Assembly: GCA_004555955.1 (NCBI GenBank)
Contig: SFJG01000001.1
Location: 46,328-110,327 of the forward strand
Origin: Bacteroidales bacterium
Lineage (GTDB): Bacteria; Bacteroidota; Bacteroidia; Bacteroidales; Muribaculaceae
Length of the DNA stretch: 64,000 bases
Reading direction: 5' to 3'
The first letter of the stretch is position 1. The number at the start of each line of letters is the position of its first letter. This document shows, piece after piece, positions 44,832 to 54,298 of the stretch. The notes under the pieces were generated by a model. The model was given only the letters and a program-made list of their open reading frames with translations. It had not been told where the DNA came from and made no database searches. The translations under genes and the position numbers were made by a program.

Positions 44832-45414
44832 TTTCCTTAAGCCATTCGATAGCACGCGGCAGAGCGTACCGGAGATTTTTCTCCGACTTGAGAGAATCGT
44901 GGAACACGATGATAGAACCGTTGCGAGTGAAGCGTTTGACGTTGTCGAGCACCTGTTCGCCGTTGAGTTTTTTGCTGTAGTCGCGCGTCACCAAGTCGTA
45001 CATAACGATGCGCATATCCGATTTGATTGCGGCGGCTTGCTTCCAGCGAATAATGCCATGCGGCGGACGGAAGAGCGGGCTGTGGATGTAATCGTTAGCC
45101 TCGGCAATGTCGGCGATATAACGCTTCGTTGTTACGATAGAGCCCTGAAGGTGGTGCATGGTGTGATTGCCCACGCTGTGGCCGCGCTCGACGACCATAC
45201 GAAACGTCTCGGGATGCTTTCGCACGTTGTCGCCGACCATAAAGAACGTAGCCTTAATGCCGTATCGGTCGAGCGTATCGAGCACCCAGGGAGTAACTTC
45301 CGGGATGGGACCATCGTCGAATGTGAGGTAGACCGCCTTATGCTTCATAGGCATGCGCCACACCGTTTCGGGAAACAGCATGCGGTAAAGCAATGGTGGT
45401 TGTTCGATAAACAT
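44800..45414 (-). CDS. Polysaccharide deacetylase (NodB domain)
   Basis: 204-residue carbohydrate esterase family 4 protein. Metal and catalytic motifs: TFDDGP (Asp33, Asp34), H84 and H88 in GNHTMHHLQ, FRPPHGIIRW and, near the end, IIVFHDSLKSEKN. It removes acetyl groups from peptidoglycan or other sugar polymers. No signal peptide was seen, though the first 20 residues are hydrophobic and could anchor it. It overlaps queG by 32 bases. Confidence 0.93.
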   Translation of the reverse strand: MFIEQPPLLYRMLFPETVWRMPMKHKAVYLTFDDGPIPEVTPWVLDTLDRYGIKATFFMVGDNVRKHPETFRMVVERGHSVGNHTMHHLQGSIVTTKRYIADIAEANDYIHSPLFRPPHGIIRWKQAAAIKSDMRIVMYDLVTRDYSKKLNGEQVLDNVKRFTRNGSIIVFHDSLKSEKNLRYALPRAIEWLKENGYEFLPIPM

Positions 45415-45439
45415 AGATAAGAAACGTGTAAAATGTGTG

Positions 45440-45488
45440 GATAAAAAAGAAAGGGTTATGCCCGAGCCGGAAAGGCTCGGACATAACC
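45440..45488 (-). terminator. Terminator after the DUF2723 gene
   Basis: Hairpin with stem GGTTATG-CCCGAGCC / GGCTCGG-ACATAACC (45454-45488). On the minus strand it is followed by CTTTCTTTTTTAT. It separates the DUF2723 gene from the deacetylase-queG pair. Confidence 0.85.
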
Positions 45489-45497
45489 TTTAGAACA

Positions 45498-48400
45498 TTA
45501 TAGCCCCGCAGTGTCGGCAGAGACTTCTTCTTCGTAAGCATTACCGCCGGCATTTGCGGCATTGTACTTGTCGAGCAGTCGCTTGAAGTTGACGCCTTCT
45601 TTGCGCAACTTCTCAGCCATTTGCTCCGTCTTTTCGGGACAAACATCATCGTAGAGTTGGAGCAATTCCGTGAGGTAGTACACGTCGATATACATGTCGG
45701 TGTTGGTCAACAGGCGGTATTGCGAGGGCGACAGACTCTGATAGTAGCGCACGTATTGAGCAAATCGCATCAATTCGCTTTCGAGGATTTGAGCGGCGCG
45801 AGCCGTGTCGGCTTTGTTGCCCGATTCGGTGCCGAGCAGGAAGTACAACTGAGCGACGCGTTGTCCCATTTGCACGGCATAAGGAGCGGCATGTGCGGGC
45901 AACTTCGTTTCCATCAGATTGAGAATCGTACGGCAACGGTTGAATCGGTCTTTCATATACTTTTCAGCCTCGACGTATTCCGGCGAGCCCTTAGCAAGCG
46001 GCTGTTTGCCGGCGATGGTGTCGTTGATGAGCGCCTTCGACTGCAAGCCTTCGATTAAGAGTTCGTAAGCGAGGTCGACCATAGTGCTTCGCGTTGTAGT
46101 GACCATACGTCGAACCGTTTCGTCGAGATAAACGGGATTGTCGGGCGTCGACTTGTCGATGCCGCCCCAACGGAATTTCTCGGTGATATTTTTGTATGCC
46201 TTATCGACGTCGACGGCATAATCAGAACCGTTGAATTCGTTGTAGACAGGTTGCAACTCGTAAGCCATACCGGTAGAAGCCATAAACGGCATCAAGCCGA
46301 GATAATAGCTTTCGGGCACTGTCATAGCGAAGTAGATTGGACGATTCCACCCATTAGCAATGACGTTTGAGATAATGTCGAGGCAAGCCACCTTGCTCGA
46401 AGTCAAACCACCGTCGGCAGCAGTTGCTTCGTCGTGAGTCATATCGAACGGGAACACGTCGGTAACGATGTTTCGCTTCGACTCGGGCACAATGCCGTTT
46501 GCAATAACCTTATCAACGTCGACACGTTCGTACATCACCGGATAGCGGAATTCGGGCAGTTTCCAGACGTTATCGTAAGCTCGGTCGCTGTAGAGGAATT
46601 TCAGAGCATCCTTGACAGTCACCATCGTCGAATCGTCGGGCTGAATGAAGTAATTGAACTGCCGTTGGTCGTAGGCAAAAGCATCCTTAGGAGCATACAT
46701 CTGCAAAGCCTGAGACTCGTAAGCCGGGCGACGCATTTGCTCCATATACCAGTCGGTAGATAAATACGAGAGGTTGACCACGCGCACGTCAGTACGCCAA
46801 CCTTCGACCTCTTGAGCATACCAAAGCGGGAATGTATCGTTGTCGCCGTTGGTAAATATAATGCCGTTTTCGCCGACCGACGAGAGGTAGTTCATGCCGA
46901 AGTCGCGGCAAGCATAACGTCCGGAGCGGTCGTGGTCGTCCCAAGTCTGGCTGACCATCTGCAGCGGCACGATGATGCCCAAAGCAACGGCAACGCCGGC
47001 AATTACGGTCTGCAACTTAGCCTCGTCGGCAACCGGTGCTTTCTCTTTGCCTGCCGAAGATTTGTCGTTGTAGGCTTTCCACGCCTTGAGCAGAAGTCGC
47101 CACAATCCGGCAACGCCCATACCAATCCAAATGGCGTAAGCATAGAACGACCCGGCGAAAGCGTAATCGCGCTCACGGGGCTGACTCGGCGTTTGGTTAA
47201 GGTAGATAACGATAGCAATACCGGTCATAAAGAAGAGGAAGAACACCACCCAGAACTGCTCAATGCCGCGCTTACCACAGTAGGCTTGCCAGAGCAAACC
47301 GATTATGCCGAGGATGAGCGGCAGCATGAAGAACACGTTGTGTCCGGCATTGCCTTTGCCGTAGTCGTCTGGCAAGAGCGATTGGTCGCCGAGGCGCGCA
47401 TTGTCGATAACGGGGATGCCCGTAATCCAGTTGCCGTGAGTAATTTCGCCCTGACCTTGAATGTCGTTCTGACGTCCGGCAAAATTCCACATAAAGTAGC
47501 GCCAATACATATAGTTGAGTTGGTAACTGAAGAAATAGCGCAAGTTTTCGGCAAAGGTGGGCATTGTCTTCATCTCTTGATATTCCGGAATGGGTTTGCC
47601 GTCTTGGTCGACATAAGAGGTTGCGAGCACCGACTTAGTGTCGATACCTCCCATCCAATCGCTGTAGTTCTTGGAGGCACCACCGGCATAAAGACGCGGG
47701 AAGAGCATATTCATCTCGGGCGTCATTTCGTAGTCCCAAGTATAGCCAATCATCTTGTAGCGGTCGGGTTCGTCGGGGCTATTCTTGACTTGCTTGCGAT
47801 ATTGCGGCTTGCCGAACTTCTTGACGGGCTGCTGAGTGCCGTCGTCGTTGAGTTGGTAAACGATACCGGCGGTGTAGGCGGGACCGTAGATTAGCGGCGT
47901 TTTGCCATACTGCTCGCGGTTGAGATAGTCGGCAAGAGCAAACACGTTGTCGGGCGAGTTTTGGTCCATCGGAGTCTGCGCATTCGAGCGAATCAGGATG
48001 AGCGCATACGACGAATATCCGAAGAATATGACGGCAATCGACACAACGATGTTGTAGAAAATTCGTTGCGGAACGACCTTGCAGAAAGAAAACAAATAGA
48101 CAACCAAAGCGATTATCAAAATGGCGGCAATCACAAAACCGTCGCCAATGAACGGCATGCCGGAACCGACAATCGCCAAAAGGAACGACAACTTCATGCG
48201 AACTTGGCTCGCACCGGCGTGGAACTCGTAAATAGCCCAAGCGAAGACAGCTCCGAGCACGAGTGCGTAGATGAGCACACCGCTATTGAAACTCATGCCG
48301 AAATCGTTGACGAACAGCAATTCGCTGTATTGCGCGATTTCGACGAATCCGGGCACAAGACCGAAAAGAATAAGCGCCACGATGACAAACGACACCGCCA

Positions 48401-49067
48401 ACGCAATCAACGAACCTTTGGCATTCGTATTCTTAAACTTGCGATAGTAGATAACGAGCACGATTGCGGGGATGCAGAGCAAGTTGAGCAAGTGCACGGC
48501 AATCGACACACCGATTGTGTAGGCAATGGCAATGAGATAGCGGTCGCTCGACGGATTGTCGGCACGCGCTTCCCACTTCAAAATAAGCCAGAATGTGAGG
48601 GCTGTGCAGAACGACGAGAAGGCATAAACTTCGCCTTCGACCGCCGAAAACCAGAACGTGTCGCTCCACGTATAGGCAAGCGCACCGACCACACCGGAGC
48701 CCATAATGACGAGCATCTGACGAAGGTCGACTTCCTCGGCATTGTCGGCGACAATCAGTCGGCGTACAAGTTGCGTAATGGTCCAAAACAGTAACAAAAT
48801 CGTGCCCGCACTAAGCAGCGCCGACATTGCGTTGACACAGATGGCAACCGTTTCGGGTCCCGACGCAAAGTTGACGAAAAACCGTGCGGCGAGCATGAAA
48901 ATCGGGTTGCCGGGCGGGTGGCCGACCTCTAACTTGTAACCTTGCGAAATGAATTCGCCACAATCCCAGAAACTCGCAGTAGGCTCAAGGGTCAGCAGGT
49001 AGGTCACCGCCGCCACAACAAACATTAGCCAACCGAGCGAGTTGTTGATTAAGTTGTATCTTTTCAT
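45498..49067 (-). CDS. Large DUF2723 integral membrane protein (TMEM260-like)
   Basis: 1189 residues. The N-terminal half is a multi-pass membrane domain (about 10-14 segments) with the DUF2723 start FVVAAVTYLLTLEPTASFWD, CGEFISQGYKLEVGHPPGNP and AYTWSDTFWFSAVEGEVYAF. An acidic CGE and a GHPPG motif resemble GT-C glycosyltransferases. The C-terminal half (from about 700) is soluble, probably periplasmic, with GIIFTNGDNDTFPLWYAQEV and helical repeats at the end. Relatives of human TMEM260 are O-mannosyltransferases, so protein O-glycosylation is plausible; this is inferred. Confidence 0.9.
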   Translation of the reverse strand: MKRYNLINNSLGWLMFVVAAVTYLLTLEPTASFWDCGEFISQGYKLEVGHPPGNPIFMLAARFFVNFASGPETVAICVNAMSALLSAGTILLLFWTITQLVRRLIVADNAEEVDLRQMLVIMGSGVVGALAYTWSDTFWFSAVEGEVYAFSSFCTALTFWLILKWEARADNPSSDRYLIAIAYTIGVSIAVHLLNLLCIPAIVLVIYYRKFKNTNAKGSLIALAVSFVIVALILFGLVPGFVEIAQYSELLFVNDFGMSFNSGVLIYALVLGAVFAWAIYEFHAGASQVRMKLSFLLAIVGSGMPFIGDGFVIAAILIIALVVYLFSFCKVVPQRIFYNIVVSIAVIFFGYSSYALILIRSNAQTPMDQNSPDNVFALADYLNREQYGKTPLIYGPAYTAGIVYQLNDDGTQQPVKKFGKPQYRKQVKNSPDEPDRYKMIGYTWDYEMTPEMNMLFPRLYAGGASKNYSDWMGGIDTKSVLATSYVDQDGKPIPEYQEMKTMPTFAENLRYFFSYQLNYMYWRYFMWNFAGRQNDIQGQGEITHGNWITGIPVIDNARLGDQSLLPDDYGKGNAGHNVFFMLPLILGIIGLLWQAYCGKRGIEQFWVVFFLFFMTGIAIVIYLNQTPSQPRERDYAFAGSFYAYAIWIGMGVAGLWRLLLKAWKAYNDKSSAGKEKAPVADEAKLQTVIAGVAVALGIIVPLQMVSQTWDDHDRSGRYACRDFGMNYLSSVGENGIIFTNGDNDTFPLWYAQEVEGWRTDVRVVNLSYLSTDWYMEQMRRPAYESQALQMYAPKDAFAYDQRQFNYFIQPDDSTMVTVKDALKFLYSDRAYDNVWKLPEFRYPVMYERVDVDKVIANGIVPESKRNIVTDVFPFDMTHDEATAADGGLTSSKVACLDIISNVIANGWNRPIYFAMTVPESYYLGLMPFMASTGMAYELQPVYNEFNGSDYAVDVDKAYKNITEKFRWGGIDKSTPDNPVYLDETVRRMVTTTRSTMVDLAYELLIEGLQSKALINDTIAGKQPLAKGSPEYVEAEKYMKDRFNRCRTILNLMETKLPAHAAPYAVQMGQRVAQLYFLLGTESGNKADTARAAQILESELMRFAQYVRYYQSLSPSQYRLLTNTDMYIDVYYLTELLQLYDDVCPEKTEQMAEKLRKEGVNFKRLLDKYNAANAGGNAYEEEVSADTAGL

Positions 49068-49287
49068 AAAGTATAATTAGTTACGTTCTAATAAAGGCAC
49101 ACGATACGGCAATTTTTCCGCATAGATGTCGCCGAGGAGCGACAAGCACTGCGCGAAAAACGACACACGATGCGCAATTTATTTCAAACAGCAAATTTAA
49201 TGCCTTTAACGCACTTAGTTGGCTGTGTAGCCGTTAAAAAAGGTAAAACCGATTGATGCGAATGTATTTTTGGCACAAATTTACCAA

Positions 49288-51126
49288 CTAACACTCTCTA
49301 CCCCAAGCAGTTAGCAATATTTTAGCCTTTGCCGGACCGACAACCGAGGAGATTTCGTCAGCGGTAGCCTCTTTGGCGCGCTTGAGGCTGTGGAAATGGC
49401 GTATAAGTTGGTTGGCAGTCTTCTCACCGATGCCTTTGATGCTGTCGAGTTCGGAAGCCACCTGACCCTTGCTGCGACGGTTGCGGTGATGGGTTATGCC
49501 GAAGCGGTGAGCCTCGTTGCGCAGATGCTGTACGACGCGCAGCGTTTCGCTTGTCTTGCTGATGTAGAGCGGCAGGCTATCGCCGGGGAAATATATTTCC
49601 TCGAGACGTTTGGCGATGCCGATAAGAGCCACGCGGTCGCGAATGCCGATTTCTTCAAATGCCTCGACGGCAGCGCTCAACTGCCCCTTGCCGCCATCGA
49701 CGATGACCAACTGCGGAAGCTCGTCGCCCTCCGCCAGCAGACGCGTGTAGCGACGGGTAAGCACTTCCTTCATAGAGGCAAAATCGTCGGGTCCGACAAC
49801 GGTCTTGATGTTGAAATGACGATAGTCCTTCTTCGAAGGTTTTCCGTCGCGGAACACAACGCACGATGCCACGGGATTTGTGCCCTGTGTGTTGGAGTTG
49901 TCGAAGCACTCGATGTGACGAGGCAACTCCGGCAAGCGAAAATCTTTCTGAATCTGCATCAACAAGCGCGTCGTGCGCTGCTCGGGATTAAGTTTCTCCA
50001 TAGCGTTTATACGGTCGATTTTTCGTCGACAGGCGTTGTTGTGCGACACGTCGAGCAACTTACGTTTGTCGCCGCGTCGTGGCACAATGAACGACACGCC
50101 GACGTACTCGAAATCGGGGACGAACGGCACGACTACTTCGCGCAAATCCAGCCCGAATTCTTCGCGTGCAAGCGACACGGCATAACCGAGAATTTCGGCG
50201 GGCGTCTCGTCGAGGCGAGTGCGCAGTTCGTAGGTTTTGCAACGCACCACCGAGCCACGGCGCACGTGCATATAGTTGACAAAGGCGCGGCCGTCGTCGG
50301 GCTCGAACGAGAAAACGTCGACGTTGCTGATTTGCGTACTGACGATGACCGACTTCGCGCGATATCGCTCAACCAGGTCGTATTTCACCTTCACCTGCTG
50401 CGCCTCCTCGAAGCGCAAATCGGCGGAAAGACGTTGCATTTCAGCGACGAGATAGTCTTCGATTGGCTGTGTGTCGCCGGCAAGAATTTGGCGAATTTGG
50501 TTGATATATACGGCATATTCGTCGGCGCTAATTGCCCCGGTGCAGCAACCTCGACAGTTGTCAATGTGATATTCCAAGCACACCTTATGTTTTCCACGTG
50601 ACACACTCTCGGGAGTGATGGCAAGTCGACAACGGCGCACGGGAAATATCTCTTCGATGAAGCGCAACACCGTACGCGCCACCCCGGGATTGGCATACGG
50701 ACCGTAGAAACGCCCGATTTTTTTGTCGACATCGCGCGTCAAAAACACCCGCGGATAATACTCATTGGTAACGCAAATCCAGGGGTAAGACTTGTCGTCT
50801 TTGAGCATAATGTTATACTTCGGATTATGCTCTTTGATTAGCGCATTTTCGAGGTGAAGAGCATCGTCTTCAGAGCCGACAACCACATAATTGAGGTCGG
50901 CAATATGCCGGACGAGCATCCGCGTTTTCAGACTATCGTGTTCGCGGTTGAAGTACGACGACACGCGTCGACGCAATCGCTTCGCCTTGCCCACATAAAT
51001 AACCTTACCCTCACTGTCGAGATAGAGATAACACCCCGGCAGGTCGGGCAACAACGACACCTTTAGACGGAGTCGGTCGGCAACAGAATCGTTGGCAAGC
51101 ATTTGTATGTCGTCGGTTTTTGTCAT
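49288..51126 (-). CDS. uvrC: UvrABC excinuclease subunit C
   Basis: 612 residues, the standard length. It has a GIY-YIG nuclease domain (about 28-110: CYLYLDSEGKVIYVGKAKRL), a Cys-rich segment (CLEYHIDNCRGCCTGAIS), a UVR domain (about 215-250), an RNase H-like nuclease (about 395-540: HIECFDNSNTQGTNPVASCV, LVIVDGGKGQLSAAVEAF) and a C-terminal HhH2 domain (LDSIKGIGEKTANQLIRHF). It cuts on both sides of a DNA lesion with UvrB. Confidence 0.97.
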   Translation of the reverse strand: MTKTDDIQMLANDSVADRLRLKVSLLPDLPGCYLYLDSEGKVIYVGKAKRLRRRVSSYFNREHDSLKTRMLVRHIADLNYVVVGSEDDALHLENALIKEHNPKYNIMLKDDKSYPWICVTNEYYPRVFLTRDVDKKIGRFYGPYANPGVARTVLRFIEEIFPVRRCRLAITPESVSRGKHKVCLEYHIDNCRGCCTGAISADEYAVYINQIRQILAGDTQPIEDYLVAEMQRLSADLRFEEAQQVKVKYDLVERYRAKSVIVSTQISNVDVFSFEPDDGRAFVNYMHVRRGSVVRCKTYELRTRLDETPAEILGYAVSLAREEFGLDLREVVVPFVPDFEYVGVSFIVPRRGDKRKLLDVSHNNACRRKIDRINAMEKLNPEQRTTRLLMQIQKDFRLPELPRHIECFDNSNTQGTNPVASCVVFRDGKPSKKDYRHFNIKTVVGPDDFASMKEVLTRRYTRLLAEGDELPQLVIVDGGKGQLSAAVEAFEEIGIRDRVALIGIAKRLEEIYFPGDSLPLYISKTSETLRVVQHLRNEAHRFGITHHRNRRSKGQVASELDSIKGIGEKTANQLIRHFHSLKRAKEATADEISSVVGPAKAKILLTAWGREC

Positions 51127-51252
51127 AATGTGATAGAATTTTCTTCGTGCGGATTACAAAAAAAATTTGCAGAGCACCACGGAAGATACTCTGCAAATGT
51201 AACAAATTGTGCACGAAAAATAAAGCGAAAACGCGCAATATTTTCAGCGTCG

Positions 51253-51777
51253 TTAGTAAACGATAAGCGAATTAACGTCAACGTCGGCAGGAAATACATC
51301 CCTACCCTTCAAGAACGAGAGTTCGATGATAAAGTTGATGTAAATCTTCTTTGGGTTCATCGATTTAACGAGTTCGTAAGCAGCCATCATCGTACCGCCG
51401 GTAGCGAGGACATCGTCGTGGAGAACAACCACATCGTCGGGAGTGATAGCGTCGCGGTGGATTTCGATAGTATCAGTGCCATACTCTTTTGAATACGACA
51501 TTTTGAGCGTGTCAGCGGGGAGTTTACCGGGTTTACGAACGGGAACGAAACCGGCATTGAGTTCGTAGGCAAGGATAGAAGCACCTATAAATCCGCGCGA
51601 TTCGATACCGACAACTTTAGTTACGCCGAGTTCTTTGTAACGCTCATTCAGTGTGGCGCCAATAACCTTCATTGCAGCGGGGTCTTTAAACGCCGTTGTA
51701 AGGTCTTTGAACACGATACCCTTGGTCGGGAAATCATAAACGTCGCGGATAATGTCTTTTACTTGTTCAAGTTTCAT
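51253..51777 (-). CDS. apt: Adenine phosphoribosyltransferase
   Basis: 174-residue salvage enzyme that makes AMP from adenine and PRPP. Seen: VYDFPTKGIVFKDLTTAFKD at the N-terminus, KVVGIESRGFIGASILAYEL, and the PRPP loop VVVLHDDVLATGGTMMAAYE. The length is normal. The next gene upstream, mnmG, is separated from it by a perfect parS site. Confidence 0.96.
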   Translation of the reverse strand: MKLEQVKDIIRDVYDFPTKGIVFKDLTTAFKDPAAMKVIGATLNERYKELGVTKVVGIESRGFIGASILAYELNAGFVPVRKPGKLPADTLKMSYSKEYGTDTIEIHRDAITPDDVVVLHDDVLATGGTMMAAYELVKSMNPKKIYINFIIELSFLKGRDVFPADVDVNSLIVY

Positions 51778-51825
51778 TTCAGTTATCTATTTATGTTATT
51801 ATATTTCAATAAGTTTAATGCAATT

Positions 51826-51841
51826 TGTTCCACGTGGAACA
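51826..51841. promoter_or_regulatory. parS: parS site (ParB binding site)
   Basis: TGTTCCACGTGGAACA, a perfect 16-bp palindrome that matches the canonical bacterial parS. It lies in the 72-base gap between mnmG and apt. parS sites cluster near the replication origin, and mnmG is often near oriC. Binding by the ParB encoded at 2594-3481 is expected. Confidence 0.9.
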
Positions 51842-51849
51842 TTGTTTTA

Positions 51850-53727
51850 TCATCTTCCGAGCATCAATAAAAGGATATTTATATCACTCGGTGAGATTCC
51901 CGGGATTCTCGACGCCTGTGCGATGGTTTCGGGGTCGATTTTCGTGAGTTTTTGACGCGCCTCGGTAGAGATTGTTTTCACGTCCATATAGTTAATTTTG
52001 CCGCGAATCTTGACACGTTCGAGGCGAGAAATCTTGTCGGCTATGGCTTGTTCGCGGTCGATATAACCTTGATATTTCACCAAAATCTCTGCCGCCTCAA
52101 CGATTTCATCGCGCCGCGCCACTTCGAGTTTTTCGATTTCGCGCTGTAATTGCGGCACCACCTCGGCAAGCATCATAATGGTAAGTTGCGGACGCAAAAC
52201 CAGGTCGCGCAACTTCACACTCTGCTTGAGCGGCGACAGTTCACGCTCCTCCAAGAAAGCATTTACGACATCCGCACGAACCGTAAAACGATTCATAAAA
52301 CCAATCAATTCGTCGCGCTGACGACGCTTTTCGACCATCAAACGATAGCGTTCCTCGGTGGCTAAACCGAGATTGTAAGCACGTTCGGTGAGTCGCATAT
52401 CGGCATCGTCCTGGCGCAAAAGTATGCGATATTCCGCGCGCGAAGTAAACATACGATACGGCTCGTCGACGCCCTTCGTTACCAGGTCGTCGATAAGTAC
52501 GCCGATATAAGCCTCGTCGCGGCCGAGGGTAAACGGCTCAAGTTTATGAGCCGATTGGTGTGCATTGATTCCGGCAACGAGTCCCTGCCCTGCCGCTTCT
52601 TCGTAGCCTGTTGTGCCATTGACTTGCCCGGCAAAGAACAAGCCTCCAAGCAGTTTTGTTTCGAGCGTATGGCGCAACTGCGTCGGGTCGAAAAAGTCGT
52701 ATTCGATGGCATAGCCGGGGCGGTAAATTTGACTGTCGGCGAGCGCAGGAATCTTGCTCAACGCCTCAATCTGGATATCCAGCGGAAGCGACGAAGAGAA
52801 CCCGTTCAGATAGTATTCGCAAGTCGTTTCGCCCTCCGGCTCGAGGAAGAGTTGATGCGCATCCTTATCGGCAAAGGTTATGATTTTAGTCTCGATACTC
52901 GGGCAATAACGCGGTCCGATACTCTTGATTGTGCCGTTGTAAAGAGGCGAATCCGGCAAGCCTCGGCGGAGCGTGTCGTGCACCTCCGGAGAGGTGTAGA
53001 CAATCCAACACGGGCGTTGTTTAAGGGTGCGTGATACCGTCGGCAAGTATGAGAATTTATGAAAATCGTCGTCACCGTCTTGGCGGGTTGCGAGTTCATA
53101 TTTGACAGTTCGACCATCGATGCGCACCGGCGTACCGGTCTTCATTCGGTCGGTTTTAAAGCCCAGATTTCGCAACTGTTCGGTGATGCCATAAGCAGCA
53201 GGCTCGGCACAGCGACCGCCGTGCAATTGTGTGCGTCCGACATGCATCAAGCCGTTGAGAAACGTCCCTGCGGTGAGCACCACCGCGCGCGCCGTAAAGG
53301 TCACGCCGAGGGCGGTACGTACGCCCGTAACGCGGCCGCTGTCGATGACAAGCTCGCACACGGAGTCTTGCCACATATATAAATTCTTCGTATTCTCAAT
53401 GGTGTCGCGCCAGTTCTGAATAAACTTTATGCGATCCGCCTGAGCACGGGGACTCCACATAGCGGGACCCTTCGAGCGGTTGAGCATACGGAACTGAATA
53501 GACGAGCGGTCGGTAACAATACCCATTTGACCGCCAAGAGCATCTATCTCCCTGACTATCTGACCTTTAGCAATACCGCCAACAGCAGGGTTGCAACTCA
53601 TCTGCGCAATCTTGTTCATATCGATAGTGATGAGCAAGGTTTGCGAACCGAGATTTGCCGCCGCACAAGCGGCTTCGCATCCGGCATGGCCGGCGCCAAT
53701 AACTATTACATCGTAGTCAAATCTCAT
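51850..53727 (-). CDS. mnmG: tRNA uridine-5-carboxymethylaminomethyl modification enzyme MnmG (GidA)
   Basis: 625-residue FAD-binding enzyme that works with MnmE to modify U34 of several tRNAs. Seen: the Rossmann start YDVIVIGAGHAGCEAACAAA, the signature SCNPAVGGIAKGQIVREIDA, the second block VVLTAGTFLNGLMHVGRTQL, GLFFAGQVNGTTGYEEAAGQ and the C-terminal MnmE-binding helices (KYQGYIDREQAIADKISRLE). The length is standard. ybeY lies 5 bases upstream, so they share a transcript. Confidence 0.97.
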   Translation of the reverse strand: MRFDYDVIVIGAGHAGCEAACAAANLGSQTLLITIDMNKIAQMSCNPAVGGIAKGQIVREIDALGGQMGIVTDRSSIQFRMLNRSKGPAMWSPRAQADRIKFIQNWRDTIENTKNLYMWQDSVCELVIDSGRVTGVRTALGVTFTARAVVLTAGTFLNGLMHVGRTQLHGGRCAEPAAYGITEQLRNLGFKTDRMKTGTPVRIDGRTVKYELATRQDGDDDFHKFSYLPTVSRTLKQRPCWIVYTSPEVHDTLRRGLPDSPLYNGTIKSIGPRYCPSIETKIITFADKDAHQLFLEPEGETTCEYYLNGFSSSLPLDIQIEALSKIPALADSQIYRPGYAIEYDFFDPTQLRHTLETKLLGGLFFAGQVNGTTGYEEAAGQGLVAGINAHQSAHKLEPFTLGRDEAYIGVLIDDLVTKGVDEPYRMFTSRAEYRILLRQDDADMRLTERAYNLGLATEERYRLMVEKRRQRDELIGFMNRFTVRADVVNAFLEERELSPLKQSVKLRDLVLRPQLTIMMLAEVVPQLQREIEKLEVARRDEIVEAAEILVKYQGYIDREQAIADKISRLERVKIRGKINYMDVKTISTEARQKLTKIDPETIAQASRIPGISPSDINILLLMLGR

Positions 53728-53732
53728 CGTCG

Positions 53733-54164
53733 TTAATTTTTGAGTTGTTCAAGTAGGTCAAGTGACTGATTTTCAAAGCCTTCCATAATTTCACGCTGCC
53801 CGGGAGCCTTATCGTCGACGCCACAAAGGTGCAGAATGCCGTGGATGATAACCCGCCGCAATTCGCGGTCGTAAGGCACACCCAATTGCTCGGCATTTGA
53901 GCGCACCGTGTCGAGCGAAATAAAAATATCGCCGTGGATGCGCAGCCGTTTGCTATAATCGAAGGTGATGATATCAGTGTAGTAATCGTGCTGCAAGAAC
54001 TGACGATTAACCTCAAGAATTTCATCGTCGTTGCAAAATATGTAGGAGATATTGCCCACAGATTTATCAAAACCTTGGGCGACCGCCACAATCCAACGCT
54101 TCATCAATTCCGGATTGATTTGCGGCATCTCAACGCCGTGAGTCGTTATTGTTATCTCCGTCAT
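53733..54164 (-). CDS. ybeY: rRNA maturation RNase YbeY
   Basis: 143-residue metal-dependent endoribonuclease for 16S rRNA 3'-end processing and ribosome quality control. Seen: ISYIFCNDDEILEVNRQFLQ, DIITFDY and the zinc-site motif HGILHLCGVDDK (His108, His112). The third ligand position, His in the HGxxHxxGYDH motif of E. coli, is Asp118 here. The ATG at 54164 lacks the five extra residues of the longer open frame. It has its own promoter and is followed by mnmG. Confidence 0.93.
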   Translation of the reverse strand: MTEITITTHGVEMPQINPELMKRWIVAVAQGFDKSVGNISYIFCNDDEILEVNRQFLQHDYYTDIITFDYSKRLRIHGDIFISLDTVRSNAEQLGVPYDRELRRVIIHGILHLCGVDDKAPGQREIMEGFENQSLDLLEQLKN

Positions 54165-54186
54165 TTCAAAAAAGCACAATCAGCTA

Positions 54187-54217
54187 CAAAGATAATGCAA
54201 AAAGACAGAAAAACAAA
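54187..54217 (-). promoter_or_regulatory. Promoter for ybeY-mnmG
   Basis: On the minus strand TTTG at 54217-54214 and TATCTTTG at 54194-54187, separated by 19 bases, match the Bacteroidetes promoter. The ybeY start follows 22 bases later. Confidence 0.7.
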
Positions 54218-54298
54218 ATAATTTTCGGCAAGTGAAAATTCTAAAAATTCGTAAGAACAATTTCTCGGCGTGATTCCACCCTACCCCAACGCGGCAAA

